Below are positions 15,375-23,802 of a DNA stretch of 48,406 nucleotides, one piece after another. Source of the DNA: an uncultured Hungatella sp. (lineage in GTDB: Bacteria > Bacillota > Clostridia > Lachnospirales > Lachnospiraceae); contig CAJUPP010000020.1 of assembly GCA_910588325.1 (NCBI GenBank), positions 1-48,406 of the forward strand. Direction: 5' to 3'. The notes under the pieces are model-generated. The model was not told the DNA's origin. It ran no database searches and was given only the letters and a program-made list of their open reading frames with translations. How positions within the stretch are numbered: position 1 is the stretch's first letter; every line of letters starts with the position of its first letter. The position numbers and the translations under genes were made by a program.

Positions 15375-17372
15375 TTATGTGTTGTTTTTGCTTTCACGTT
15401 CCAAACCATATTCACGAAGAACCTGTCCCTCGTATGCAGAGTCCTCCCGCATCCGGCTGAATATTTTGGCAATGGTATCCATAAAGGAATCCAAATCTTC
15501 AGAATCCGTCTCATCACGAATTTTTGCGACAATCTGTCGGTACTGCTGATATCTTTGCCGGCTGCGGGATGAACAGGACAGCTCAAAATCGTGGATGGTG
15601 TCTCCGGTAATCACAGCGTCTGCATAGCATTCATCCAGGTAATCATAGAAAGCATTTGCCAGAAGCGTGGGGGACATAGGTACCACCACATCATCTATGA
15701 AAGCATGAAGCGCCAGTTCCAGCATCTGGGACTCAAAATCATCATCGTCCGGAGACAAATCCAGATCTATCTGGTATGGAGAATCCACAGATATCTTAGG
15801 GACAGCGTCCGGATCTGGCAGCGGAAGATACAGGAAGGGAGAAGGCAGTAAAAAAAACGAGTAAATGGTGCCTTCTAATAAAAAGTGATCCAGCAGGGCT
15901 TTCCACAGCAGAAATGGATTGGAGGGAATCTGTTTTAATAAATTATGGTTTGACAAAACATCGTATAAAAAGGTTCTGACAGACAGATCCTGGCTTAAGG
16001 CGGGGACTATTTTATCAAAAATGGTTTTATCCGATAACAGGATATCCAGTAATTCCTGATTGGATAAGATATCCTGCACCAGCTTTCTAACGGATAAGAT
16101 TTTATTAAACAGCTCCTGGTCGGATAAATTTTTGTCTAATATCTTTTTATCAAACAGAATGGAGACATAATAGCTTTCTGGTTCTTCCTGGCAGTAATGA
16201 ATATGAATGTTGGGCTTGTAGTGTTTCTGGTAGAATTGGGGGCACTTTGTTATATCTTCCAATACCTGGATTGTCTGAGGGTCCGGTGGTGAGGACGAGG
16301 AGTCTAAAAGGCGTTTCAGGAGAAATTCCAGGTAGATATCATTGGTATTTAAATAGTAGCCGAGAAAAAGGTTGCCTGCCTCATTCAGGAATCCGGGGTA
16401 GGATTTGGCAATGGCCTGGCGGATTTGCCTGGCGATTTCATTGTCTGTTTCCTCTTCTATTTCGGTAGTTTCATTTTCAACGATCATGGAAATCAACTTA
16501 TTCTCAAATATTGTCCGGTTCTTAATGGCCTCTCCCCGAATCAGCTTGTCCAGAGTTGGGCGGCTTAGGGGAAGTGTTTCCGCAGCATCTGTTCTTGTGA
16601 TTCTTTTCTTATCTTTTTTCCTGCGGTTTGGCGTTAGAAAATAGTCGGCAATATAGGAGGCAGGATCCGAGGTAGGGAACGGATGTTTAAAACCGGGGGT
16701 TAAAGCATCCAGAAAATCCTCCAGATCGTCATAGGGGGACAAAAGAAAACAGGCGAGAGAACGGCCCAGCAGATTGCTGTCGATCAGAAGGTAGACAACA
16801 TTTTCTATTAAATCGTCAGTTGCTTCGGTCTGTGACAGGAAGGCAGTTATTCGGTCTGCTTTTGCTTTGCGGAGCCACACAGGGGCGACTTTTTTTAAAG
16901 ATCTTTGGATATTTTCTGTTATTTTATGTATATCCACGCATTCTTTCTCCGGAGCGCCAAGATCCTGAATGGATACGTGAAGAACATCTGCTACTTTTTT
17001 GATTTTTTCGTAGGTCATGTTTTTGTTGCCGCCGTTGTATGCATCCCAGAGAGTATTTTTCTCAAATCCACATGCAATTTCCAGAGCCGAGCAGGAAAGG
17101 CCTCTTTGATTGCAGTAATGCCTTATATTATGGCAGGGCAGTTTCCCCAGGCTTTCTGTGTCTACATGAAGGATTTTTGCTGCCTTTTCTACGATTTCTC
17201 TGGGCATTTTATGCTTTCTGCCACTACATACGTCATCAAAGGTACCTTTTAAAAGACCGCACTGTTCTTCCAGCGCACTGACGGAGATGCCCTTTTCATC
17301 TAAATGGTAGGGGAGGCTGCGGCAGTCGAGAAATCCTTGGTTTTCTTGTTTTTTGGGGTTGCTTTTTTTCAT
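15375..17372 (-). CDS. Large multi-HTH protein with decapeptide repeats, unknown function
   Basis: A 665-residue protein. Two tandem Cro/C1-like HTH units lie at about residues 25-75 and 85-135 (each ending in a KxADxLHVxxxxLG-type helix), and a third HTH-like element lies near residue 275. The middle (residues ~410-490) holds a run of ten-residue repeats with the pattern LSxxxLxxxI (LSDQELFNKI, LSVRKLVQDI, LSNQELLDIL and others). The C-terminus is acidic, then basic. Start ATG 17372 follows AAAGGAG. It is divergent from the GHKL/NOV_C ATPase gene, consistent with a regulator or partner of it. No complete family match is recognised. Confidence 0.7.
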   Translation of the reverse strand: MKKSNPKKQENQGFLDCRSLPYHLDEKGISVSALEEQCGLLKGTFDDVCSGRKHKMPREIVEKAAKILHVDTESLGKLPCHNIRHYCNQRGLSCSALEIACGFEKNTLWDAYNGGNKNMTYEKIKKVADVLHVSIQDLGAPEKECVDIHKITENIQRSLKKVAPVWLRKAKADRITAFLSQTEATDDLIENVVYLLIDSNLLGRSLACFLLSPYDDLEDFLDALTPGFKHPFPTSDPASYIADYFLTPNRRKKDKKRITRTDAAETLPLSRPTLDKLIRGEAIKNRTIFENKLISMIVENETTEIEEETDNEIARQIRQAIAKSYPGFLNEAGNLFLGYYLNTNDIYLEFLLKRLLDSSSSPPDPQTIQVLEDITKCPQFYQKHYKPNIHIHYCQEEPESYYVSILFDKKILDKNLSDQELFNKILSVRKLVQDILSNQELLDILLSDKTIFDKIVPALSQDLSVRTFLYDVLSNHNLLKQIPSNPFLLWKALLDHFLLEGTIYSFFLLPSPFLYLPLPDPDAVPKISVDSPYQIDLDLSPDDDDFESQMLELALHAFIDDVVVPMSPTLLANAFYDYLDECYADAVITGDTIHDFELSCSSRSRQRYQQYRQIVAKIRDETDSEDLDSFMDTIAKIFSRMREDSAYEGQVLREYGLERESKNNT

Positions 17373-17417
17373 AAAGGGCTCCTTTCTGTGAGGAGATAGG
17401 ATTGCAGGCTTTGTTTG

Positions 17418-17446
17418 ATTGTAGCAAAGGTACTGTTAAAAGACAA
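17418..17446 (-). promoter_or_regulatory. Promoter of the multi-HTH gene
   Basis: Minus-strand TTGTCT (17446-17441) and TACAAT (17423-17418) with 17-base spacing, 46 bases before the start codon. Good consensus match. Confidence 0.6.
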
Positions 17447-17470
17447 GAAGGGGAATGACAATCTGCCGGT

Positions 17471-17524
17471 TTTTGTAAAATATTTTTCTCTGCCGATTTC
17501 TGAATAAAAGGAATTTTTACAAAA
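17471..17524. promoter_or_regulatory. Candidate operator: inverted TTTTGTAAAA pair
   Basis: TTTTGTAAAA (17471-17480) and its reverse complement TTTTACAAAA (17515-17524) lie 44 bases apart centre-to-centre in the divergent region of the multi-HTH and GHKL genes. A plausible autoregulatory site for the HTH protein. Confidence 0.45.
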
Positions 17525-17563
17525 TACGTTTCCTGTGTAAATGTAAAGAAAAAACTCTCCTGG

Positions 17564-17569
17564 TATAAT
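17564..17569 (+). promoter_or_regulatory. -10 element for the GHKL/NOV_C gene
   Basis: Perfect TATAAT about 57 bases before the start codon, with no clear -35 hexamer. This suggests dependence on an activator or an upstream element. Confidence 0.4.
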
Positions 17570-17625
17570 AATCTTATTCCGTAAAAAGGAAAAAAGCAAA
17601 AAATAAGAGACAAAGGAGAAGAAGT

Positions 17626-20600
17626 ATGGATTATCAGACGCTAATTGAACAGAATATCGGGAACGTCTATCAGGCGGGAATTGCCACGAAGATCCTGCAG
17701 CATATGGATCGGATACGGAATGTAAGCGATGTATCCCAGGCACGGCGATGGGTTATGGAGCTGTTTCAGAACAGCCGGGACGCGGCTTATGACGATCAGC
17801 CAGTGAAGATACAAATTGAACTGCAGGAGAATGGCCTGTTTTTTTCACACAGCGGAAGGCCTTTCCGTGTGAAGGATATTTTGTCTATCATTAACCAGGT
17901 TTCCTCAAAAAGCCCTGGGGAGAATACCATCGGTCAGTTCGGGACAGGTTTTATGACCACGTATCAGCTTAGTGAAGAAGTGGAAATCCAGGCGGTATTG
18001 AAGGACGAGGGACTTCCGTTCAAGCCTTTTTCTATTCGGATGGATCGTCGGGGAACTACCAAAGAGGAGATACTGGCAGGGATTTTTCATACTATGGAGG
18101 AACTGAAAAAGGCTGATGAGTCGGAAACTGTGGAGGATTTTAACAGAAATGGGTTTAATACCCGTTTTTTTTATCATTTGGACAATGAGGAAAGCAGAAA
18201 AATTGCCCGGATTGGTATAACGGATCTGCAGGAGACCATTCTCTATGTACTGTTGTTTTCAGAGAAGATAGCGAGTGTGGAGCTGATTAGTCATGAGAAG
18301 GAGACGGTTTGCAGAACGTTTTATGAGTGCGGAGAGGAAGAGGATTTAGGGAATGGGTTAAAGCGGCTGTGTATTTTCAGGACAATCACGGAGGGAGAGA
18401 TACAGGAAAAGAAGACTTATTTTCTGATCCATCTCTCACAGGGAGACATTACCCTGGCAGCCGGATGGGAAAAGGGCAGTATGAAAAAGATTTCCCCATG
18501 TCTGCCCAGGCTTTTTGTGGATTTTCCCTTGATTGGAGCGGAGCAGTTCCCCTTTCCTGTGGTAATCAACTGCCGGAATTTCCGCACCAATGAGCCCAGA
18601 AGCGGTATTACTCTGGTGGATAATCAGGCGTCTAAGGATGCTTTAGTTAACAAGGAAATCATGGATCGGGCGGTGGAGATGTACGGGCGGTTTCTTCACT
18701 GTCTGTCTGGGTTTGGGTATAAGCGTCTGGACTATGTGGCGTCTGTTCCTCTGTGGAAACCGGACAGGGAGATATCGGAGGCATGGGCCAGGGAACATCT
18801 GTATGAAAAATTGTACAGGATTGTCAGCAGAGAACCTATGATTTCTACAGAATATGGAGCTACGGCATTTGAAAATCCGGAATTTTATCTGGTATCCGGG
18901 AAAGACACGGAGGAGGTGGCAGGCGTCCGGCAGCTTTTATCTGTGCTCCGTGGGCTCCGGATCCCTGTGGGAGATGAGGAATGGAATGAGGCTTTTGCAG
19001 GCTATGAACCGGGAGATGAGAAATGTCTGGAGCTGGGAAAGGTGCTGGGCCTTGCCCGGGAATTTTTAACCGGGCGTCTGGATGAGGACAAGATGGATCC
19101 TATGGCCTGGTGCCAGTTTCTCTATGAGGCGGCCATGAAAAATGAAGGGCTGGCAATGGCGGTCAAGGCAGGGGAAATCTGTATTTTTCCTAATCAGAAT
19201 CGGGAAGACTGGAAGGAGAGGCGGCTGTTTGGAATCCGTGAGATCCGGCGGGATCCGGGAATACCGGAAATCTTAAAGCAGGTCAGCGATGTCCTTGACC
19301 GGCTGGACAGCTCTAAGGGGGAGGAGCCTTTAAAGATCCGGGACAGCCTGCTTCATCCTGGGTTTGACGACAGAGGGTTAAGAGAACTGGAGGACTATGA
19401 TCAAATCCGCATGCAGAACTATATTATGGCCAGGACAAACCGGAAATACATGGTACGGAATTTTAGTATCTATGAGGAAATGTATGAGAATGCCTGGAAA
19501 CAGGCGTGGCTGCTTATGGCTGCCTGTGGGGAGGACGATGGGCTTTATCAGCTTTGCAGGCCGGTATATGGGGAAGAGCTTCCGAAAAGGCAGCCTGTTG
19601 AGACATCTGGTTATGGAGGAATGTGGCGGAATACCTATTATGAGATTTTGATGCGGATTTTAAATAAGATAAGTAGTGAAAACTGTATGGAGAAGCTTTG
19701 TGGGGGAATGCTGTCTGGATGGACCAGGGAACAGGTATATAAGTGGCTGAACGGGGTTTACGAAAAGGGGATTTACTATGTGGGAGAGGCAAATATCAGA
19801 TATATTTCCGCATTTCCCAACCAGCTGGGAGATTTCCTTGCTCCGTGGGAGCTTAGGAGGGACGAGACGTCGGGGGAGGAGTTAAAGGAGATTGCCTGGG
19901 AGTTTGCAGATGTGAATCCGGACTGCAAGGTGTACCAGTTTGCGCTTGATCGCGGAATCTGTCTGGAACAGGGGTATGGGCTTTCGCCTCTTAAGGAAGA
20001 AACTGTGGCTATCGGAATCCACCGGGCGGTCCAGCAGATTCTTTCAGGGAAAAACCTGTCTGACGCCGCAGCCAATCATCAGGAGGCCTGCACCAGGCTT
20101 TTGGGATGGATTCAGGAGCATGTAAGACAGGCAGAGGTTTATTTTCCTGGGTTTACCAAGGAGGAAGAACAGATGAAGCTGCTGACTCCCAAAGCGGCGG
20201 TAAGGATTCAGAAAAAGGCCAGGGACTGTCAGATGATTCTGGAGGAGCTGGAGGCAGGAACCATAGAGGAGGCAATGAAGAAGCTGACAGAATACAAGAA
20301 GGAAAAAGAGCGGATAGAGCTGGAGGCAGAAGAAGAGAGAGGAAGACAGGAGGAAACGCTGTGGGATGATATGGACTGGGATGAGGAGCTGGCGGCAGAA
20401 TATGGAGAGGTGTCTGACAGGCAGAAGGGAGAGATTCTGCAGAAAATTGGCAGGGCAGGGGAGCGGTATGCCCTGGAACAGGTGAAGGGATACTTCCAGA
20501 GAGAGGGGTATCAGGTGACCCGGGAGACATGTGAGGAAATCCAGATGAAGAAGGAGTATGAGGCGGAGGGCCAGGCAGACACCCAGGTAAGGCTTTATTA

Positions 20601-20970
20601 CCCTGACAGCAGGCTGTATCATCAGGCAGGCTGGGATATCCAGGTGTGTGTCACGAAGGAAGAGGAGACAAAAGAGTATTATCTGGAAGTAAAAACCCAT
20701 ACCAGGAAAAGTGTGCTGAAAGGTACTTTGTCCCTGTCCAATGAGCAGATGAAGGCAGCGGCCCGGAACCGGGAGCGCTATACGGTGCTGCAGGTGATAT
20801 ATGACTACAAAGGGCAGACAGGGGAAGAGATTCTGGCGTATACGGATCCGTTGTACCTGATGGGGGAAGGAGAGCTGGTCAGCCGGCAGAAGAGGTATCT
20901 GCTTTTTGTGGAAATGCAGGGGATAGTTCCACAACATTTTCGGGAAAAAGCTGATATACTGTATATGTAA
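17626..20970 (+). CDS. GHKL (sacsin/Hsp90-like) ATPase with C-terminal NOV_C/DUF3883-type nuclease domain
   Basis: A 1114-residue cytosolic protein. Near the N-terminus is an ATP-binding GHKL fold: MELFQNSRDAA (E-x3-N box, residues ~45-55) and GQFGTGFMTTYQ (residues ~104-115). A long central region carries NCRNFRTNEPRSGI. A coiled, acidic segment (~residues 880-930) precedes a C-terminal restriction-endonuclease-like domain with GWDIQV (D1004) and LEVKT (E1021, K1023), matching the D...ExK pattern of NOV_C/DUF3883. Sacsin-like ATPase plus DUF3883 proteins occur in phage-defence islands of many bacteria. Start ATG 17626 follows AAAGGAG. A defence role is inference from architecture and accessory context. 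Confidence 0.78.
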   Translation: MDYQTLIEQNIGNVYQAGIATKILQHMDRIRNVSDVSQARRWVMELFQNSRDAAYDDQPVKIQIELQENGLFFSHSGRPFRVKDILSIINQVSSKSPGENTIGQFGTGFMTTYQLSEEVEIQAVLKDEGLPFKPFSIRMDRRGTTKEEILAGIFHTMEELKKADESETVEDFNRNGFNTRFFYHLDNEESRKIARIGITDLQETILYVLLFSEKIASVELISHEKETVCRTFYECGEEEDLGNGLKRLCIFRTITEGEIQEKKTYFLIHLSQGDITLAAGWEKGSMKKISPCLPRLFVDFPLIGAEQFPFPVVINCRNFRTNEPRSGITLVDNQASKDALVNKEIMDRAVEMYGRFLHCLSGFGYKRLDYVASVPLWKPDREISEAWAREHLYEKLYRIVSREPMISTEYGATAFENPEFYLVSGKDTEEVAGVRQLLSVLRGLRIPVGDEEWNEAFAGYEPGDEKCLELGKVLGLAREFLTGRLDEDKMDPMAWCQFLYEAAMKNEGLAMAVKAGEICIFPNQNREDWKERRLFGIREIRRDPGIPEILKQVSDVLDRLDSSKGEEPLKIRDSLLHPGFDDRGLRELEDYDQIRMQNYIMARTNRKYMVRNFSIYEEMYENAWKQAWLLMAACGEDDGLYQLCRPVYGEELPKRQPVETSGYGGMWRNTYYEILMRILNKISSENCMEKLCGGMLSGWTREQVYKWLNGVYEKGIYYVGEANIRYISAFPNQLGDFLAPWELRRDETSGEELKEIAWEFADVNPDCKVYQFALDRGICLEQGYGLSPLKEETVAIGIHRAVQQILSGKNLSDAAANHQEACTRLLGWIQEHVRQAEVYFPGFTKEEEQMKLLTPKAAVRIQKKARDCQMILEELEAGTIEEAMKKLTEYKKEKERIELEAEEERGRQEETLWDDMDWDEELAAEYGEVSDRQKGEILQKIGRAGERYALEQVKGYFQREGYQVTRETCEEIQMKKEYEAEGQADTQVRLYYPDSRLYHQAGWDIQVCVTKEEETKEYYLEVKTHTRKSVLKGTLSLSNEQMKAAARNRERYTVLQVIYDYKGQTGEEILAYTDPLYLMGEGELVSRQKRYLLFVEMQGIVPQHFREKADILYM
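20926..20960 (+). promoter_or_regulatory. Conserved promoter-like motif, copy 2
   Basis: GTTCCACAACATTT with a TCGGGAAAAAG stretch and TATACT (20955-20960), overlapping the 3' end of the GHKL gene and ~115 bases before the next start. It matches copy 1 at 15113-15147 with identical spacing. Confidence 0.45.
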
Positions 20971-21076
20971 ATGACAGAGAGAAACGGAAGGCCATGATAC
21001 ATATATTGTCTGAATATTCGGCACTGGCAGTCTGATTACTGGCCGGATAAAGATTACAAAATGAGGAGGAAAAATT

Positions 21077-21784
21077 ATGGCGGAGAATATGCTTGTGACA
21101 CAAGCTCTTGACGAGAGGGATCTTTTGAAAAAGAAGATTAACCAGAAGATTGAAAAGTTCCGGTGTGTGGATTTTGCCAAAAACAACGAGGAAAAGGGCG
21201 TTGACAGTAAAATGAGCCGGGAGGAATTTGCTGCGGAGGCAAAGGCTGCTTATCAGCAGATTATGGATCTGATCGCCAGATATCAGAGAATCGAGGCAGC
21301 GCTTATTGCATCCAATGGAGCCACGATAATAAAGACTTCTTTTGGGGAATATACGGTGGCGGCTGCAATCGCACTGAGGAACCGGATGCGTGAAAAGAAG
21401 GAGAGTCCTCAGAGACATCTGGGCAGAATGCTGGGGTCTATGACAGATCCTTACGAGGGAACTGACTTTGAAGAGTATCTGGCGGAAATCATGACAAAAC
21501 AATACATTGCTGCCAATTCGTTGGCAGATAAGAAAAATGAGAATCTGGAGGAACAGGCGGAGAATATGCGTCTGAGCATTCTGGGAAAGGATTCCAAGGT
21601 AAAAGATGATAAGCCTCTGGCTGTGGTAGATGCGTATATCAGCCAAAACCGGACGGAGTTAATGGATCCGCTGGAAGCGACGAAGAAAGCAGAAGAGCTG
21701 CGGATGAGATCGGCCGCCCTTTTGAAGGAGATCGATACGCAGATTAAGATTTCCAATGCAACCACATTGATTGCCATCGACTGA
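21077..21784 (+). CDS. Unknown helical protein, 235 residues
   Basis: Start ATG 21077 follows AGGAGG. The protein is soluble and mainly helical. The N-terminus (LVTQALDERDLLKKKI) and NGATIIKTSFGEYTVAAAIALRN distantly recall DIP1984-like proteins, but the match is weak. A C-terminal segment (KAEELRMRSAALLKEIDTQI) is coiled-coil-like. It has its own promoter-like motif shared with the small basic gene at 15197. I do not recognise a function. Confidence 0.7.
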   Translation: MAENMLVTQALDERDLLKKKINQKIEKFRCVDFAKNNEEKGVDSKMSREEFAAEAKAAYQQIMDLIARYQRIEAALIASNGATIIKTSFGEYTVAAAIALRNRMREKKESPQRHLGRMLGSMTDPYEGTDFEEYLAEIMTKQYIAANSLADKKNENLEEQAENMRLSILGKDSKVKDDKPLAVVDAYISQNRTELMDPLEATKKAEELRMRSAALLKEIDTQIKISNATTLIAID

Positions 21785-22277
21785 CAGCGCTTTTGTATTA
21801 TGGCAGAAGTCTGCTGCCTGCAATGCGAAAATCCCAAACTCAGCCTCCCTGGCATAGGGGGACTATGCAAGACAGCTAAAATTAGTAATGTAGAGCGGTA
21901 CCTAAATAGCCTAGCGGCAGGGCGTTGGTTTACAGAACTAAAGGGGATGAGTTCAATTCTCATTATTAGGTGCAACAAGCAGAAGGAACCGTGAACGTTG
22001 AAAAGGAAACGCTGAACATAGAACTTTTACTGTATATGACTTGTTTTGGAAACTGAAAACCGGAAAGGAATACGCAGGTATCAGCATTTGGCAGATACCG
22101 AAATCCATGAAAAAGGTTATGTGCGGCAGGCTGATTGACATGGGAATATCCTCATGGCTGCATTGCAGGCAGAAAACGACAGACAGCAGGTTTTAGAATT
22201 TAGGATTACAAATAAAGGGCATTTTGTAAAATACAGGATTAGATGAGAATCGAGGAAACAGAATATTTACAAATAAG
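21785..22277 (+). ncRNA. Candidate structured noncoding RNA region containing a tRNA-like fold
   Basis: No convincing gene lies in the 638 bases between 21784 and 22423. The region holds a perfect GCATAG/CTATGC hairpin (21852-21868) and a tRNA-like cloverleaf (21898-21973), and ends at an intrinsic terminator (22278-22312). Short out-of-frame coding-like stretches (21992-22057 and around 22055-22195) may be remnants. Transcription of a structured RNA is inference. Confidence 0.4.
21898..21973 (+). tRNA. tRNA-like sequence, anticodon ACA (Cys-type), probably non-canonical or pseudo-tRNA
   Basis: A cloverleaf can be drawn. TA at 21907-21908 is followed by a D arm GCCT/GGGC with loop AGCGGCA and a single G linker. 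The anticodon arm is TTGGT/ACTAA with loop TTACAGA (anticodon ACA at 21932-21934). Then come a 5-base variable loop and a T arm ATGAG/CTCAT with loop TTCAATT. The acceptor is odd: an 8-bp helix GTACCTAA/TTAGGTGC pairs 21898-21905 with 21966-21973, leaving an A-A mismatch and an extra base next to the T arm. No CCA is encoded. ACA would read UGU (Cys), whereas bacteria use GCA. It could be a pseudogene, a regulatory mimic or an atypical tRNA. Confidence 0.55.
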
Positions 22278-22312
22278 AGAGGTCTTGCAATGGGAGAGAC
22301 CTCTTTCTTTTT
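22278..22312 (+). terminator. Intrinsic terminator after the tRNA-like region
   Basis: Stem AGAGGTCT/AGACCTCT (22278-22285 with 22297-22304) is followed by TTCTTTTT. It ends whatever is transcribed from the tRNA-like region, before the XRE gene. Confidence 0.8.
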
Positions 22313-22422
22313 ATTATAATATAAATGACATCAGGGTTGTGGGAGCACAAAGTGCGGAATAATCCGGGAACATCATATAGATCCAGAAGTAAATAAAAGG
22401 TTTCCAAGGAGGAGAAGGTCAT

Positions 22423-22761
22423 ATGGTATCCCCAAAAAGAAAAAACACCAGAAGAAGAGGATTTCCGGTGAATGCTTCCAAATTAATGGAGGCTATTGGA
22501 AAAAAAGGGCTGTCTCTGGAGGCGCTGGCAAGGGAGGCGGATGTAGACCGATCCACGATTTACCACCTTCAGACAGGAAAAAATGCAAGCCCGGAAGTCT
22601 TGAAGAACCTTTGCTGCTGTCTGGGGATACAGATGGAAGATCTGCTTCTGAATCCAAAGGATGTCATGAAGGCGAAACGAAAGATTGTGGAAGGGCATGT
22701 GGTTCAGGCCAATCAGGAGGAGGTAGAAGCGATTTGGGATCTGATTAAAAAAGGCATGTAA
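22423..22761 (+). CDS. XRE-family HTH regulator
   Basis: A 112-residue protein with one Cro/C1-type HTH at about residues 15-70 (LSLEALAREADVDRSTIYHLQTG, then LKNLCCCLGIQMEDLL). The N-terminus is very basic (PKRKNTRRRG) and the C-terminus has a short helical tail. Start ATG 22423 follows AAGGAGG. It probably regulates the following accessory genes; no operator is evident. Confidence 0.88.
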   Translation: MVSPKRKNTRRRGFPVNASKLMEAIGKKGLSLEALAREADVDRSTIYHLQTGKNASPEVLKNLCCCLGIQMEDLLLNPKDVMKAKRKIVEGHVVQANQEEVEAIWDLIKKGM

Positions 22762-22928
22762 TGGCTGGAGGCAGTCAAGATTTTTCATGAAGGAGACAGA
22801 TTACCGTGGGGAGCTGGGAAGAGAAAGTTTTTGTAAAGGACACGAGATTACAGTTATAAAAAGGCAGGAATCTGTGTAAAGCAGATGGATAGAGGAAGAG
22901 AAAAACAGGAAAAGAGGAGAACAAAACC

Positions 22929-23270
22929 ATGAAAGAAAAGATTTACGGCTATTTTACCAGAAGTGAGGCAGAGGGAGAATTGGATGTTACCATTATGATT
23001 CCTTCCGTATTTGCGGATTTTTTCTGTGTGGAAAGCCAGTGGGATTTGATATTGCAGGAGGACGGTCAGGATCTGAAATGGACGGCTATCCAGGAGATGG
23101 AGGAACAGGCAGCAGGGGATATGGAAGGGGAATTGTTTGACACATTCTGCTGCTACCTGGAGGATGACGGGAACTGGGAAGGCGATCTGGAAGAGGGAGA
23201 GGTTTTGGAAGGGATGGATGCACTGATGCAGATATTAAGTGCAAAGCCTTATGGAGTCTTTCTTCATTGA
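22929..23270 (+). CDS. Acidic protein of unknown function, 113 residues
   Basis: Start ATG 22929 follows GAGGAG. The protein is strongly acidic (EDDGNWEGDLEEGEVLEG) with a hydrophobic N-terminal half. No family recognised. It is 24-27 bases upstream of the DUF7448-like gene and probably co-transcribed. Confidence 0.65.
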   Translation: MKEKIYGYFTRSEAEGELDVTIMIPSVFADFFCVESQWDLILQEDGQDLKWTAIQEMEEQAAGDMEGELFDTFCCYLEDDGNWEGDLEEGEVLEGMDALMQILSAKPYGVFLH

Positions 23271-23297
23271 AAAGCTTATGAGAGCAGGAGGTTTATG

Positions 23298-23747
23298 ATG
23301 AGGGAGAATACAGACTATAATGCAGCGGCCTGTTATTGGCGTGTTCCTTTGTCTGAGTTGGTGGGAAAGACGATTGTAAAGCTGGAGCAGGTAGACGACT
23401 GGAGAGAACTGCGGTTTTTTTGTTCGGATGGAACCATCTATGCTCTTCATCATATTCAGGAATGTTGTGAAAATGTGTATTTGGAGGACGTAAACGGGGA
23501 GCTTTCCTGGCTTTTGGATACGCCGATTCTTATGGCGGACGAGGCCCAGGGGGAAACGGGTATGGAGGAGGAACTGTGGACAGAGTACCGGTGGACCTTC
23601 TACCGGTTTGCCACCAGAAAAGGGTATGTGGATCTGCGGTTTCTGGGGCTTAGCAACGGGTATTACTCGGAGAAGATGGATTTTATCCGGATTCCCGGCG
23701 AGGCGGTGGCAAAGCAGGGATGGATTTGGAACATGGGGGATGTCTGA
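23298..23747 (+). CDS. DUF7448-like protein
   Basis: A 149-residue protein resembling DUF7448 proteins, which are common near phage and mobile-element genes. It has a beta-rich pattern with IYALHHIQECCENVYLEDV, DTPILMADEA and YRWTFYRFATRKGYVDLR followed by NGYYSEKMDF. Of two adjacent ATGs (23295, 23298) the second has the better spacing to AGGAGG. Function unknown. Confidence 0.7.
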   Translation: MRENTDYNAAACYWRVPLSELVGKTIVKLEQVDDWRELRFFCSDGTIYALHHIQECCENVYLEDVNGELSWLLDTPILMADEAQGETGMEEELWTEYRWTFYRFATRKGYVDLRFLGLSNGYYSEKMDFIRIPGEAVAKQGWIWNMGDV

Positions 23748-23802
23748 ATCCTGAAAAGTGAGGCATATATCGTTGTGAAACATGCACAGAATGGAGCAAA
23801 TC

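Noticed and set aside
20044..21186. 380-residue minus-strand frame antisense to the GHKL gene end
   Set aside because: Leu/His/Phe-rich shadow frame crossing two real genes.
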